From: JAPPFW01 sp965200835 | GTDB taxonomy: Bacteria > Actinomycetota > Acidimicrobiia > Spongiisociales > Spongiisociaceae | Reading direction: 5' to 3' | DNA length: 64,000 nucleotides | NCBI GenBank assembly: GCA_965200835.1 | Contig: OZ241390.1 | Location: forward strand, 2,356,001-2,420,000 | Part shown: one piece after another, positions 18,290 to 26,756 of the stretch | How the letters are laid out: every line of letters begins with the position of its first letter | Position numbering within the stretch: the stretch's first letter is position 1 | Program-made: the position numbers and the translations under genes | Notes under the pieces: generated by a model | The model's database searches: none | What the model was told of the DNA's origin: nothing | Seen by the model: the letters and a program-made list of their open reading frames with translations, nothing else

Positions 18290-18769
18290 TCACAAGCCGG
18301 ATCGTTGGCGGGACCTCAACCGCGGGTAGCTTTCGAGCCAGGCGTACTTGTGTGCTTCACCAAGGGATAGCTGTGCTGTCGAAGTGTGATTTCCTAGGTA
18401 AGGAGCGGCGGCTCCTAGTTCCTCGACTCTCATCGAGTCTCTGAGGTGAGCACCCGGAGCATGTTCTGCGGCGTCGGGTGGGAGGCCGATGCCCAAGAAT
18501 CCCTCGATTCTCGACAGCCGCTGCACTATCTCGATCTGGAGGGTTCTGATCTCCGCTACTTCTTGGCGGATGCCACCCAACCCGGCTTGCATTTGCCACA
18601 TGAATCCCAGCACGGACAGGACGACGGCTAGGACCGCGGCCGCGATCTGCCAGGGCTTGATTACGGCCACCGCCAGCTGGGCGGCCACCGGGGAGACTAC
18701 TGGCTGCTGTGTTCCGGTATGGGCCGTGACAGCCGGGTCGGTGGTCTCCTCCAGGGGCATGGTGGCCAT
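18290..18769 (-). CDS. Hypothetical single-pass membrane protein
   Basis: A 159-residue product that matches no family I know. An N-terminal cytoplasmic stretch rich in T, P and A is followed by one membrane segment (about residues 40-58, QIAAAVLAVVLSVLGFMW). A short predicted coiled coil then follows (IRQEVAEIRTLQIEIVQRLSRIEGFLG). The last ~45 residues look less protein-like and may be out of frame. The ATG at 18769 follows an AT-rich promoter-like region. Confidence 0.45.
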   Translation of the reverse strand: MATMPLEETTDPAVTAHTGTQQPVVSPVAAQLAVAVIKPWQIAAAVLAVVLSVLGFMWQMQAGLGGIRQEVAEIRTLQIEIVQRLSRIEGFLGIGLPPDAAEHAPGAHLRDSMRVEELGAAAPYLGNHTSTAQLSLGEAHKYAWLESYPRLRSRQRSGL

Positions 18770-18779
18770 CAGGCTCCTC

Positions 18780-18850
18780 TCATAACCCAGTGTTTACAGC
18801 TAACATATACTATATAGCGTTGATAGGATACTGATAACCCGTAACACCGT
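18780..18850 (-). promoter_or_regulatory. AT-rich promoter region
   Basis: The segment upstream of the 18769 start is unusually AT-rich for this genome. It holds TATATAGTATATG-like sequence on the minus strand that could serve as a -10 element. No clear -35 was fixed, so this is a weak call. Confidence 0.3.
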
Positions 18851-18874
18851 GTTCCAGGCCTACATACCTGAGAA

Positions 18875-18900
18875 GAGACGATGGTTAACGGTACCGTCTC
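18875..18900 (-). terminator. Hairpin downstream of PPOX-family gene
   Basis: GAGACG (18875-18880) and CGTCTC (18895-18900) are complementary 6-bp arms around a 14-nt loop with further partial pairing. The hairpin is 50 bp past the stop of the gene at 18951. There is no T-tract. Confidence 0.3.
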
Positions 18901-18950
18901 CCTACACCCGACCTCTCAAGCCTTGACAGAGGTCCGCCCCTGGCCCCGAC

Positions 18951-19403
18951 TTACGGAAGGCCCACTCCTATGATCCGGGTGGGATGGACGAAGACAGCGG
19001 CTCGGCGCTCGGCAGCCATCACCCGGTCGTACTCCTCCCAGTCCTCGTGGGTGCCGCCGGCAGCGGTGAACACCTCACGAAGTAGGTGGGCAACCCCAGA
19101 CGGGTCGAACCCTTGGTATCCATCGTCGGGACCGATGATGGTGGTGGAGCCTTCGACACCTATCCATGACCATCCTGCCCGGAACACGATGGTGGCCTTC
19201 GGGATACGGCGCCAGTGTCGGAGCTTCACCGTGTTGCCCCGAACCACTAGCGCCACCACCTCCTCACCTGTGACCGGATGGGTCATCACGCCAGCGTTGA
19301 CCAGTGTGGAGTGTACCGACCGGTCGCGGCGAGCGAACGACACCACGGCCAGACCCTGGTCGGCGGCTACGAACCGGCGTACATCATCCATCGTATGGTT
19401 CAT
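18951..19403 (-). CDS. PPOX-class F420/FMN split-barrel protein
   Basis: A 150-residue protein of the pyridoxamine-5'-phosphate-oxidase-like split barrel. This fold in actinobacteria binds F420 or FMN and reduces diverse small molecules. Typical elements are the opening helix DDVRRFVAADQGLAVVSF, the strand pair HSTLVNAGV, KLRHWRRIPKATIVFR and WIGVEGSTTIIGPD, and the C-terminal AVFVHPTRIIGVGLP. The cofactor cannot be decided from sequence. It stands alone between the hypothetical membrane protein and the nucleotidyltransferase gene. Confidence 0.78.
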   Translation of the reverse strand: MNHTMDDVRRFVAADQGLAVVSFARRDRSVHSTLVNAGVMTHPVTGEEVVALVVRGNTVKLRHWRRIPKATIVFRAGWSWIGVEGSTTIIGPDDGYQGFDPSGVAHLLREVFTAAGGTHEDWEEYDRVMAAERRAAVFVHPTRIIGVGLP

Positions 19404-19498
19404 GGCTCGCCTCCTTGGCTTGCTTGCCCAGCATAGATCCCTGCCTTTACCCGTAACCTCATCCTGTTAAACACCCCGTGTAGCGTCCCGCGATTGGA

Positions 19499-20040
19499 CT
19501 ACTGCTGGCTCCTGGTGGCGAGGGCATGTAGCCGGGCAACGCGATGGTCGCGCTCGCCCAGATAGCGAACCAGCACGTGCGCTACCGCGTCGCGGTCGAG
19601 GGTACCGGCTGCGTTCATTTCCTCCAGGTCGGCCCAGTCCCTGGTCCGGTCGAAGAAAGCTTTGAAAACGGCGAGGTCGCGACAGGCGAGGAAAGGTATA
19701 TCGACGCCGGCGAACCGCTCCATGGTGGCCCGGCGGGCGGCAGCCTGATGAAATGGGGTGGTGTTGAAGAACACATCGACGGGGGTCGTGTCCCACCATA
19801 GGCGGGCTTGTCCGTTGCTAGCGATATCGTGCCGGTCGGCGCTGGTGACCCGCACTCCCTCAGGTAGAGCGGCCAGTGTCTCGGTTATCCGATCGAGGCC
19901 GACGAAGAGGTTTATGTCGATGTCGATCGTGGCGCGGGCTCGCCGGGTACACCAGGCGAGTGCCAGCGCACCACCGAATGCATGAGGGACGGCGGCCCTG
20001 TCCAGCGCTGCAGTATCACGATGCGTTCGACCAGGTTCAT
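19499..20040 (-). CDS. Nucleotidyltransferase-like toxin of XRE pair (frameshift near 20010)
   Basis: A nucleotidyltransferase-fold protein of about 180 residues. The metal/nucleotide motif appears as HAFGGALALAW followed by ATIDIDINLFV. The conserved C-terminal part includes WWDTTPVDVFFNTT and FLACRDLAVFKAFFDRTRDW. The frame with these motifs lacks a good start. The ATG at 20040 overlaps the XRE gene's stop (ATGA) and reads MNLVERIVIL; adding one base near 20010 joins it to ALDRAAVPHAF. I therefore annotate one gene with a probable one-base deletion in the assembly. It forms a pair with the XRE protein, as in toxin-antitoxin or abortive-infection modules. Confidence 0.7.
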
Positions 20041-20348
20041 CGTCCGAATACCGGCATGTCGAGCGAAGGTGAAGGGCGGCTTGGGAATTCGGCGGCCAAC
20101 TCCAGCACGGCGGCCAGCTCGGTACCCGGGTCGAGCCGTTCATCGCCCCGGATCCGTGGACTTAGCTCCCAGTCGAGGGTAAACCCGGCGGCCCTAACGA
20201 TCCGGTCCAGGGTGTCACAGGTAGGGATCTTGGTTCCGGCCTCATAGGCCGCGATAGTGGAGTGGGAGGTACCTGCTCGAGTTGCGAGCGCCCTCAGCGT
20301 GAGACCAGCTCTGGCACGAGCCATTCGGATCACTTCGCCAGCGTTCAC
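20037..20348 (-). CDS. XRE-family HTH regulator, putative antitoxin
   Basis: A 103-residue protein with an N-terminal XRE helix-turn-helix (about residues 5-58; ARAGLTLRALATRAGTSHSTIAAYEAG contains the two core helices). A short C-terminal tail could contact the partner. The start is GTG 20348. It overlaps the nucleotidyltransferase gene by 4 bp, indicating translational coupling, and has a perfect palindrome 13 bp upstream, consistent with autorepression. Confidence 0.82.
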   Translation of the reverse strand: MNAGEVIRMARARAGLTLRALATRAGTSHSTIAAYEAGTKIPTCDTLDRIVRAAGFTLDWELSPRIRGDERLDPGTELAAVLELAAEFPSRPSPSLDMPVFGR

Positions 20349-20361
20349 TTAGGGACCATCC

Positions 20362-20379
20362 GGTATCCGATCAGATACC
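20362..20379. promoter_or_regulatory. Palindrome upstream of XRE gene, likely operator
   Basis: GGTATC (20362-20367) and GATACC (20374-20379) form perfect 6-bp arms around CGATCA. The element sits 13 bp upstream of the XRE start codon, the usual place for an autoregulatory operator. It could also affect the divergent secreted-protease gene starting at 20493. Confidence 0.5.
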
Positions 20380-20492
20380 ACAATAACCCATGCTTGGGAC
20401 TGTCCCGTCGACTCGACCTTTGCCGTATCGATCGGCATGAGCCGCCGGTAGAGTCCGTGTTTGTTGCATATGGCCAGGAGGCGCAAAGACCG

Positions 20493-23441
20493 ATGCGGCG
20501 GGTGATTCTGCTGGTAGCCGCGGTGGGGCTGTGGTTGGCCAATCCGGGTGGTCTATTGGCCGGAGATACACCTGCGCCGACTGGGATTCGGGTGGTGTCC
20601 GTTGGTGACGGAACGGTGACGGTGGCCTGGGAGGGTGTACCCGAAGCGACCCTGTACAGGGTGTACTACCGGCCGGGTGCGGTAGAGCCGGGTAGTGAAC
20701 CGGAGGACGATTGGTGGTGGGGTTCGCCTCAGTTCGATTCCGATAGCCGTGAGGGCACCGTGCCCAATCTGACGAATGGTGTCTGGTATGAGCTGCGGGT
20801 TGCGGCCGGGGAGTTCTGGTCGGAGGAGTCCGTGCTGGCTCGGCCGGGCACTGACTCTGATAATGCCCGTCTCCCGGGCGTACCCGCCGATTTGAGGGTG
20901 GTCGAGGAGCTGGAAGGGTCGGTGACGGTTGCTTGGGATCCGCCTGAGGGTGGGGCTGCGGGCTATGAAGTGTGGCATAAGCCTGAAGGTTTCTACGGTC
21001 AGGATACGCCGTCGTGGGTTATGTCCGGGAGTGTGGATGGTGACGTTGGTTCGTATACGATCAGCGGGCTGGTTGACTTTCGGCGTTATCAGGTGATTGT
21101 GGCGGCGATTAATGACACAGGTAGGGGCCTGTTTACCCCACCGGTGTGGCCGACAGCCGGTGGTGCGCTAGCTGGAGAGATGTCTGCGCCGACGGGGGTT
21201 AGGTTGGTGGCCGTTGGTGAGGGAACGGTGACAGTGGCCTGGGAGGGTGTACCCGAAGCGACCCCGTATAAGGTGGTTTACCGGCCGGTTGCGGTAGTGC
21301 CGGGTAGTGAACCGGCGGGCGATGGGTGGTGGGGTTCGCCGTTGTTCGACTCGGAGAGCCGTGAGGGCACCGTGCCCAATCTGACGAATGGTGTCTGGTA
21401 TGAGCTGCGGGTTGCGGCTGGGGAGTTCTGGTCGGAGGAGTCCGTGCTGGCTCGGCCGGGTCCGGACTCCGATAGTGCCCGCATTCCAGGTGTCCCAGCC
21501 GATTTGAGGGTGGTGGGGGAGCTGATCGGGCAGGTTACGGTTGCTTGGGATCCGCCTGAGGGTGGGGCTGCGGGCTATGAAGTGTGGTACCGGCCGGTAG
21601 GTGTTTCTGGCGAGGATCCGCCGTCGTGGGTTATGTCCGGGAGTGTGGATGGTGATGTTGGTTCGTATACGATCAGCGGCCTGGTTGACTTTCAACGTTA
21701 TCAGGTGATTGTGGCGGCGGTTAATGACACCAGTCGGGGGCCGTTTACCCAACCGGTGTGGCCGGCAGCGAACGGTGCCGATCTTGATCCTCTTGGTCTA
21801 ATCGCCAATTATCGGCACGCGACCGCGTATACCACCGGGTCTGACCTGTGGGAAGTCTGGGCGTGTGACGTTCCCGACGGCCACGAACATATCGACATCG
21901 ACGGGATATCCGCCCGTCTGAATCGGGCACTACCCCCATACTTCCGATGGTTGTCCGGTGGGTTGTACCAGCCGGACTTCATAGCGGGTGGCACCGTTCG
22001 CGTGAACCAGCGCGGAACGGGGAAGACGGGAGAATATGGCTGCGCCGATGCGGTGGCTGAACTGACCGGCGGTGATGCACATGGAGCGCTAATCATTCTC
22101 GATAAGAGCGGGGGAGTTGCTTTTGGGGGTACCGGCGGATTCGGGTATGTGTACCCCGACGACGGTACGGTAAGGTACGAACAGTCGAAGTTCCCCGCCA
22201 ACGACAGGACAGTTCACGCACCAGCACCCTACGTACGGTCGAGTGTTGGATTTGAGGCCATAGCCCACGAGGTCGGACATGCGTTGGGTTGGCCGCACTC
22301 GTATGGCGGTAACCGGCAACTACCGGCTTGGGTACAGGATCTGGAGTTGGATTCTGACGAATACGACAACCCAATGGATCTCATGTCCCAAGTGCCGGGC
22401 GTGGAATACTCGGGACCGGATGGGATCAGCGCTGGAACCATCGCGATAAACCGATACGCCGCGGGATGGCTCCCTCTAGAGACGGTGAAGGTTCACAGCG
22501 GTCAACCCACCAGTTACCTACTCAGTCCGCCCGGCGTGACAGGCACCCAGATGGTGGTGCTTCCGTCCGGCCAGCCGGGCCGGTTCGTCACCTTGGGAGC
22601 GAGGCTGAGAGAGGGCTACGACCGGGGGCTGCCAGTTGAAGGGGTCGAGGTGTACCGGGTGGATCAGCGCGCTATCGCCTGTGATGCCGAGAGGGAAGGT
22701 TTGTCGTGCACGACAACGGAGCGCCGCACCAGTCAAATCCCACCACCTTCGAGCGACGACGGTCGGTCAGTACGCCAGTGGACAGATCATGTTTACGGTC
22801 CGGGCGACACGTTGACTGTCGACGGGTATCGGGTAGACGTTGTCGAACGGGTCGGTGACCGCTTCCAATTGTGGGTTGGCCCACCTCATCGGGGACAGTT
22901 CGCCGACGACGACGGGAACGTCCACGAACCGAACATCGACCGGCTGGCTGACCTGTCGGTGGCGGTTCCTTGCGACTCGGACTTGAGGCATTACTGCCCC
23001 GATCGGCCGATCACTCGCGGTGAAATGGCCATGTTCCTGGTGCGGGCAGTCGACGGTGGCGATCCGCCCCCTTCCCGACGGTCCCGTTTCTCGGATGTGC
23101 CGGCAAACGTCGGGTTGTCAGCGTATGTGGAACGTCTGGCCGAACTGGGGATCACTGCCGGATATCCGGACGGGACCTTCCGGCCGGACTCGCCGGTCAA
23201 CCGAGGCCAGATGGCTGTGTTCCTTACGAGGGCGTTTCCCGGTCTGGCGAGCATCGACACACCGTCGGGGGTGTTCATCGATGTGCCCGTAGACGACCCT
23301 TATGCGGTGGCTGTTGAGACGATCAGGGCCGCGCAGATCACCGCCGGTTGCGCCGCCGGTCCCGACCGGTTCTGTCCCGAAAGGCCGGTACGTAGGGATC
23401 AGATGGCAACGTTCCTGGCCAAGGCGTTGGGGCAGAGTTAG
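20493..23441 (+). CDS. Secreted FN3/metzincin-like protease with SLH-like C-terminus
   Basis: A 982-residue exported protein. The ATG at 20493 is preceded by an AGGAG site (about 20476-20480) and starts a signal peptide (MRRVILLVAAVGLWLANPGG). Two ~204-residue units of paired fibronectin-III-like domains follow (about residues 28-430), each with VTVAW and YELRVAAGE strands. A zinc-protease motif HEVGHALGWPH (His592, His596, His602) fits HExxHxxGxxH metzincins. The C-terminal ~180 residues hold three S-layer-homology-like repeats (RGEMAMFLVRA, RGQMAVFLTRAF, RDQMATFLAKAL). It probably acts at or outside the cell surface. The substrate is unknown. Confidence 0.85.
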   Translation: MRRVILLVAAVGLWLANPGGLLAGDTPAPTGIRVVSVGDGTVTVAWEGVPEATLYRVYYRPGAVEPGSEPEDDWWWGSPQFDSDSREGTVPNLTNGVWYELRVAAGEFWSEESVLARPGTDSDNARLPGVPADLRVVEELEGSVTVAWDPPEGGAAGYEVWHKPEGFYGQDTPSWVMSGSVDGDVGSYTISGLVDFRRYQVIVAAINDTGRGLFTPPVWPTAGGALAGEMSAPTGVRLVAVGEGTVTVAWEGVPEATPYKVVYRPVAVVPGSEPAGDGWWGSPLFDSESREGTVPNLTNGVWYELRVAAGEFWSEESVLARPGPDSDSARIPGVPADLRVVGELIGQVTVAWDPPEGGAAGYEVWYRPVGVSGEDPPSWVMSGSVDGDVGSYTISGLVDFQRYQVIVAAVNDTSRGPFTQPVWPAANGADLDPLGLIANYRHATAYTTGSDLWEVWACDVPDGHEHIDIDGISARLNRALPPYFRWLSGGLYQPDFIAGGTVRVNQRGTGKTGEYGCADAVAELTGGDAHGALIILDKSGGVAFGGTGGFGYVYPDDGTVRYEQSKFPANDRTVHAPAPYVRSSVGFEAIAHEVGHALGWPHSYGGNRQLPAWVQDLELDSDEYDNPMDLMSQVPGVEYSGPDGISAGTIAINRYAAGWLPLETVKVHSGQPTSYLLSPPGVTGTQMVVLPSGQPGRFVTLGARLREGYDRGLPVEGVEVYRVDQRAIACDAEREGLSCTTTERRTSQIPPPSSDDGRSVRQWTDHVYGPGDTLTVDGYRVDVVERVGDRFQLWVGPPHRGQFADDDGNVHEPNIDRLADLSVAVPCDSDLRHYCPDRPITRGEMAMFLVRAVDGGDPPPSRRSRFSDVPANVGLSAYVERLAELGITAGYPDGTFRPDSPVNRGQMAVFLTRAFPGLASIDTPSGVFIDVPVDDPYAVAVETIRAAQITAGCAAGPDRFCPERPVRRDQMATFLAKALGQS
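20571..21794 (+). repeat. Two tandem 612-bp direct repeats within FN3 region
   Basis: Matching landmarks recur exactly 612 bp (204 codons) apart: for example GAGGGTGTAC at 20631 and 21243, and GAGGGCACCG at 20751 and 21363. About 100 bp around the second landmark is almost identical at the DNA level. This points to a recent in-frame duplication or ongoing gene conversion of an FN3 pair. Confidence 0.85.
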
Positions 23442-23518
23442 CGACTCGGGGACTCCCTGACCCGCCACTTGCATAACCGGTGAGCGTTTGTCCCCGGGCT
23501 GGGCGAGAATCTGATCTG

Positions 23519-25300
23519 TTAGGGCCGAACGCCCTTCTCGGAGGGTGGCAGTATGAACCCCTCGGCGCCGTTCAATAGCAGGAGCAGGTCACCCGTCCAC
23601 TGCGCACCGGCCGCGTTGGGTTGCACCCAGTAGCCATCAGGATCCTGATGAACCAGGAAGGCCTGTTCGGTCTCCTGCTGGAACCGGTGTTCGGACAGGA
23701 AGAGGCGGGGTTTGATGACCGCCGGATCGCCAATCTCGGGGCAGAAGACCATGCAGTTCCCGCACTCGTTGCACAACTCGGTCAGCACCAGGTATTGCTG
23801 GAGTCCCACCGCATCGAGTTCGGGTGGGGTCGGTATCCGGAAGAAGGCATCGTTGGGGCACACGGTCACGCAGAAGTTGCAGGCTACGCACCCCCACATC
23901 TGCAGCTCGTGGTCCACCGCCCGGGGCAGCTTCGAGTTGCCGGCCAGTGTGTACCGGCCGTTGGTGGCCGGATCGTGGAGGGTGGTGATGTAGCCCGCCA
24001 CCGCTCCCATCCCGTTGGACAGCGAGCCACGGTAGGTCTGCCACTCGGTCAGCGAGGCCGCTCCCGCTGACGTCATCGCGTTCTGCAGATTCTTGAGCAT
24101 GGGCTTCAGCCGCCCGTAGCCACCCGGCTTGAGCAGGTCGGAGCAGATGGTGATGGGAGCAAGGCCGAGAGCGGCGGCATCGGCCAGGTTCTCCTTGGTG
24201 ATGCCGGCCGAGAACGAGACCTGGATGTCCGCATCCTGACCCTCCACCTTGAGCATGCCGGGCAGGGCTCGGTGTAGCTCGCCCAGCAGTGTGGTGGACA
24301 CGACATGCAGAGGTGGTCCGGACATGTACATGGTCTCGTCGGGCATGAACCCCTTGGTGTTCTCCACGACCAGCGTGTTGGTGAGCTTGATGCCGAACCG
24401 CCGTCCGTGTTCGGTGGCGAAGCGGTCCAGCTCCCGGATCAGCTCCAGGCCCCGATCGAACTGGAGGTCGTTGTCGAAGTCGGCCTGGCGTAGCACCGTC
24501 GATTCGTACCCCAGAGTGCGCTGCACGATCTCCTGGACCCGATCGAATCCCAGCAGGGTGGGGTTGAGTTTCACGATCACGTCCAGCCCGTGTCGGGTGA
24601 TGAGATGCTTGGTGATCGATTCGATCTCATCGGGGGGACATCCGTGGAAGGTCGACAGCGTCACCGTGTCGGCGATCCGCGATGGGAAGTCCAGGTCCCG
24701 ATACCGGGAGAATGCGCCGTCTATTTCGGGACGCAACCGCTTGATCTCCTCTGTGGCATCCATCATGGAGTCGATGAACCAGGCCACCTGATCGGTGGAG
24801 ATCCCGGCCAGGTCGTAACCGACCGACAGGTCGAAGATGTGCGGACCGGGATCGTGGCCGATATAGGGGGTGAGCTCGTCCCACTGACGCAGCATCTCGA
24901 GGATCATCCAGGCCTTGACATACTCCTCGAGCGACTGGGGGATCTTCAGTTCCTGGCTCCACTCGATGTTGTAGCCGACGGTCTCCATGTCGATGCACGG
25001 TCGCCCGATCTTCAGCTCGTCGAGGATCTGCACCGTTTTGAGCTCCATCAGCCGCCCGCCCGCCAACCACGACAGCACGATGTTCTGAGCCATCTGGCTG
25101 TGTGGTCCAGCCGCCGGTCCTACAGGGGTGGCCGCCGGCCTGCCCAGGAAGTCGATCGAGATGTCGGGTCCGTCGGACACGTTGAAGAACCGGGCGATAG
25201 GGAGATCGAAGATCCGCCGGCGGGACTCCCACTCGTAGGCGATCCGGTCCAGCAGGTCGGACAGTCCGAACGGAGTGAGCTCCTCATGAGTGTCTGTCAT
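23519..25300 (-). CDS. YgfK-like FMN/iron-sulfur oxidoreductase, short form
   Basis: Related to the N-terminal dihydroorotate-dehydrogenase-like domain of YgfK (putative selenate reductase of purine-catabolic clusters). TPVGPAAGPHSQMAQN, ELKTVQILD, TLSTFHGCPPDEIE, VKLNPTLLG and SDLLKPGGYGRL are shared. The C-terminal ~130 residues carry two 4Fe-4S clusters, CVACNFCVTVCP and CNECGNCMVFCP. At 593 residues it lacks the ~450-residue GltD-like FAD/NAD(P)H domain that separates these parts in E. coli YgfK. The start ATG at 25300 fits homologues better than 25360. It is in line with the ssnA-like and xdhD-like genes, though a 427-bp gap may give it its own promoter. Confidence 0.82.
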   Translation of the reverse strand: MTDTHEELTPFGLSDLLDRIAYEWESRRRIFDLPIARFFNVSDGPDISIDFLGRPAATPVGPAAGPHSQMAQNIVLSWLAGGRLMELKTVQILDELKIGRPCIDMETVGYNIEWSQELKIPQSLEEYVKAWMILEMLRQWDELTPYIGHDPGPHIFDLSVGYDLAGISTDQVAWFIDSMMDATEEIKRLRPEIDGAFSRYRDLDFPSRIADTVTLSTFHGCPPDEIESITKHLITRHGLDVIVKLNPTLLGFDRVQEIVQRTLGYESTVLRQADFDNDLQFDRGLELIRELDRFATEHGRRFGIKLTNTLVVENTKGFMPDETMYMSGPPLHVVSTTLLGELHRALPGMLKVEGQDADIQVSFSAGITKENLADAAALGLAPITICSDLLKPGGYGRLKPMLKNLQNAMTSAGAASLTEWQTYRGSLSNGMGAVAGYITTLHDPATNGRYTLAGNSKLPRAVDHELQMWGCVACNFCVTVCPNDAFFRIPTPPELDAVGLQQYLVLTELCNECGNCMVFCPEIGDPAVIKPRLFLSEHRFQQETEQAFLVHQDPDGYWVQPNAAGAQWTGDLLLLLNGAEGFILPPSEKGVRP

Positions 25301-25727
25301 TGCTCCGCCCCCGTGTCCGTCCCTCGCGACGCCCATCGGGATTGGCGCCCGGTCAGCCAAATGTCATGGTCGAAACCCAACGTGTCACACACCTGGGGTA
25401 GCTTGTCATTTGCCAAGACACCGTCGGCCGGTACCGGACGTCCATCCGACCGCATCGGGTTCATCTCACTGAGAGGCGCCTCCCGGAGGCTAAGGCGACG
25501 CGCCCACAGACTCGGACAGGTGGTGGCGGGGGAGGGTCCAGATGTAGTGGGCGTGGGGCGGTTTTTCGCGTTCTCGGGGTTTGGTCGCTGGCAGTGGATC
25601 ACCGGTGCCGGCGCATCTGCGGCTCGGCGAAGGTCGGCGCAGTGCAGCGACCTCTTTGCCTGCTGGGCACTTCGCGGGATCAGGATCACCTTCAGCCGGG
25701 ACTGGCGGTCGCGGCGGTGGAACAGCC
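25301..25727. other. Intergenic region, no gene seen
   Basis: A 427-bp gap between the ygfK-like and ssnA-like genes. Open frames crossing it are extensions or shadows of the neighbours and show no family motifs. A weak inverted repeat, TTGTCA/TGCCAA at about 25403-25416, is the only element noted; it is not a convincing operator. Confidence 0.45.
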
Positions 25728-26756
25728 TCATAGCCGGGCGTGGAGTCGGGTTGCTTGTTCGCGGGCTTTGGCACGAACCTCCTCGGCGTCCACCTTGGTG
25801 GGGGAGCCGTCCTGGTAAACCACCTCGCCGTCTACTTCGACCTTCAGCGGGCGGATCCCGGCGGTGAAGGCCACATGCCAGGGATCCATCGGGTTGTAGC
25901 TCCACGTCACCCGATCGTTGCGGCATTCGGGGAACAGGTCCCAGCCGGTCCTGAGCCAGCTCCAGGCTGTCTCCGGGCTGGCGGTCACATCCACCGACCG
26001 ATGCATCACGTAGGCCAGCCGAAAGGATTCGATCATGTTGGCCCCGATCCCATCGGTCCCCAGGGCGGTCGGGTTGGGAAACCGGGCCGGATCGGCGTAC
26101 CCGACCGAGTTGTTGAGGTTGGAACGGGGATTGTGCAGGATGGTCCCGGCCAAGCTGTGGTCGGTGGGCAAATGGACACCGTGGGCGAGCAGCCAGGAGT
26201 CCTGGGACAGCCCTTCCAGGCGCTGGGGAGCATCCCGATCCTCCGGACCCTCGGCCACATGGACGTGCACTCCCACTCCGAACTCGTCGCCTAGGGCGGC
26301 AGCCTTTTCCAGGGTCGACTGTTCGCAGGTGAAGGCGGCGTGGATACCCACCATCCCGTCGCCCCCTTCCGACAGGAACCGCCGGTTCTCCTCCAGGCCT
26401 CGCCGGGCATTGTCGGGGCCATGCCGGTCGGTCACCCCGTAGCAGGTCCGCACCCTCACCCCCACCTCGGCGCACGCCTCTGCGATCACCGACAGACTTC
26501 CCTCGATCGCATTGGGCGACTCGTGATGATCCACGATGGCGGTGGTGCCCGACTCCAGCGCCTCGAGGGCGCCAAGCATGGCTGACCAGCGGATCATCTC
26601 CAGGTCGAGGGCCGTGTCCAGCCGCCACCAGATCTGTTCCAGTATCTCCTGGAAGTTGGTGGGCGTCTCCGGCGGGGCGGGCATGCCTCGGGCCAGGGTC
26701 GAATACAGATGATGATGGGCGCACACCAGCCCCGGAGTGACATTCGCAGCATTCAT
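25728..26756 (-). CDS. SsnA-like amidohydrolase lacking N-terminal beta domain
   Basis: Metal-dependent hydrolase of the SsnA/guanine-deaminase-like group. The zinc motif H-x-H is at the very start (TPGLVCAHHHLYS, residues 7-19). Further ligands fall in GIHAAFTCE, VHVHVAEG and the catalytic Asp in LGTDGIGANM. Translation starts at ATG 26756, which overlaps the xdhD stop (ATGA). The protein is 342 residues against about 440 for E. coli SsnA. The missing ~55 N-terminal residues are the strands that normally build the small beta-sandwich domain. Function in purine or hydantoin breakdown is inferred from the operon. Confidence 0.82.
   Translation of the reverse strand: MNAANVTPGLVCAHHHLYSTLARGMPAPPETPTNFQEILEQIWWRLDTALDLEMIRWSAMLGALEALESGTTAIVDHHESPNAIEGSLSVIAEACAEVGVRVRTCYGVTDRHGPDNARRGLEENRRFLSEGGDGMVGIHAAFTCEQSTLEKAAALGDEFGVGVHVHVAEGPEDRDAPQRLEGLSQDSWLLAHGVHLPTDHSLAGTILHNPRSNLNNSVGYADPARFPNPTALGTDGIGANMIESFRLAYVMHRSVDVTASPETAWSWLRTGWDLFPECRNDRVTWSYNPMDPWHVAFTAGIRPLKVEVDGEVVYQDGSPTKVDAEEVRAKAREQATRLHARL

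Noticed and set aside
24590..25867. Long open frame (425 codons) on the plus strand opposite the ygfK-like gene
   Set aside because: It lies antisense to a gene with clear family motifs, has no recognisable domains, and reflects GC-rich third-position bias.
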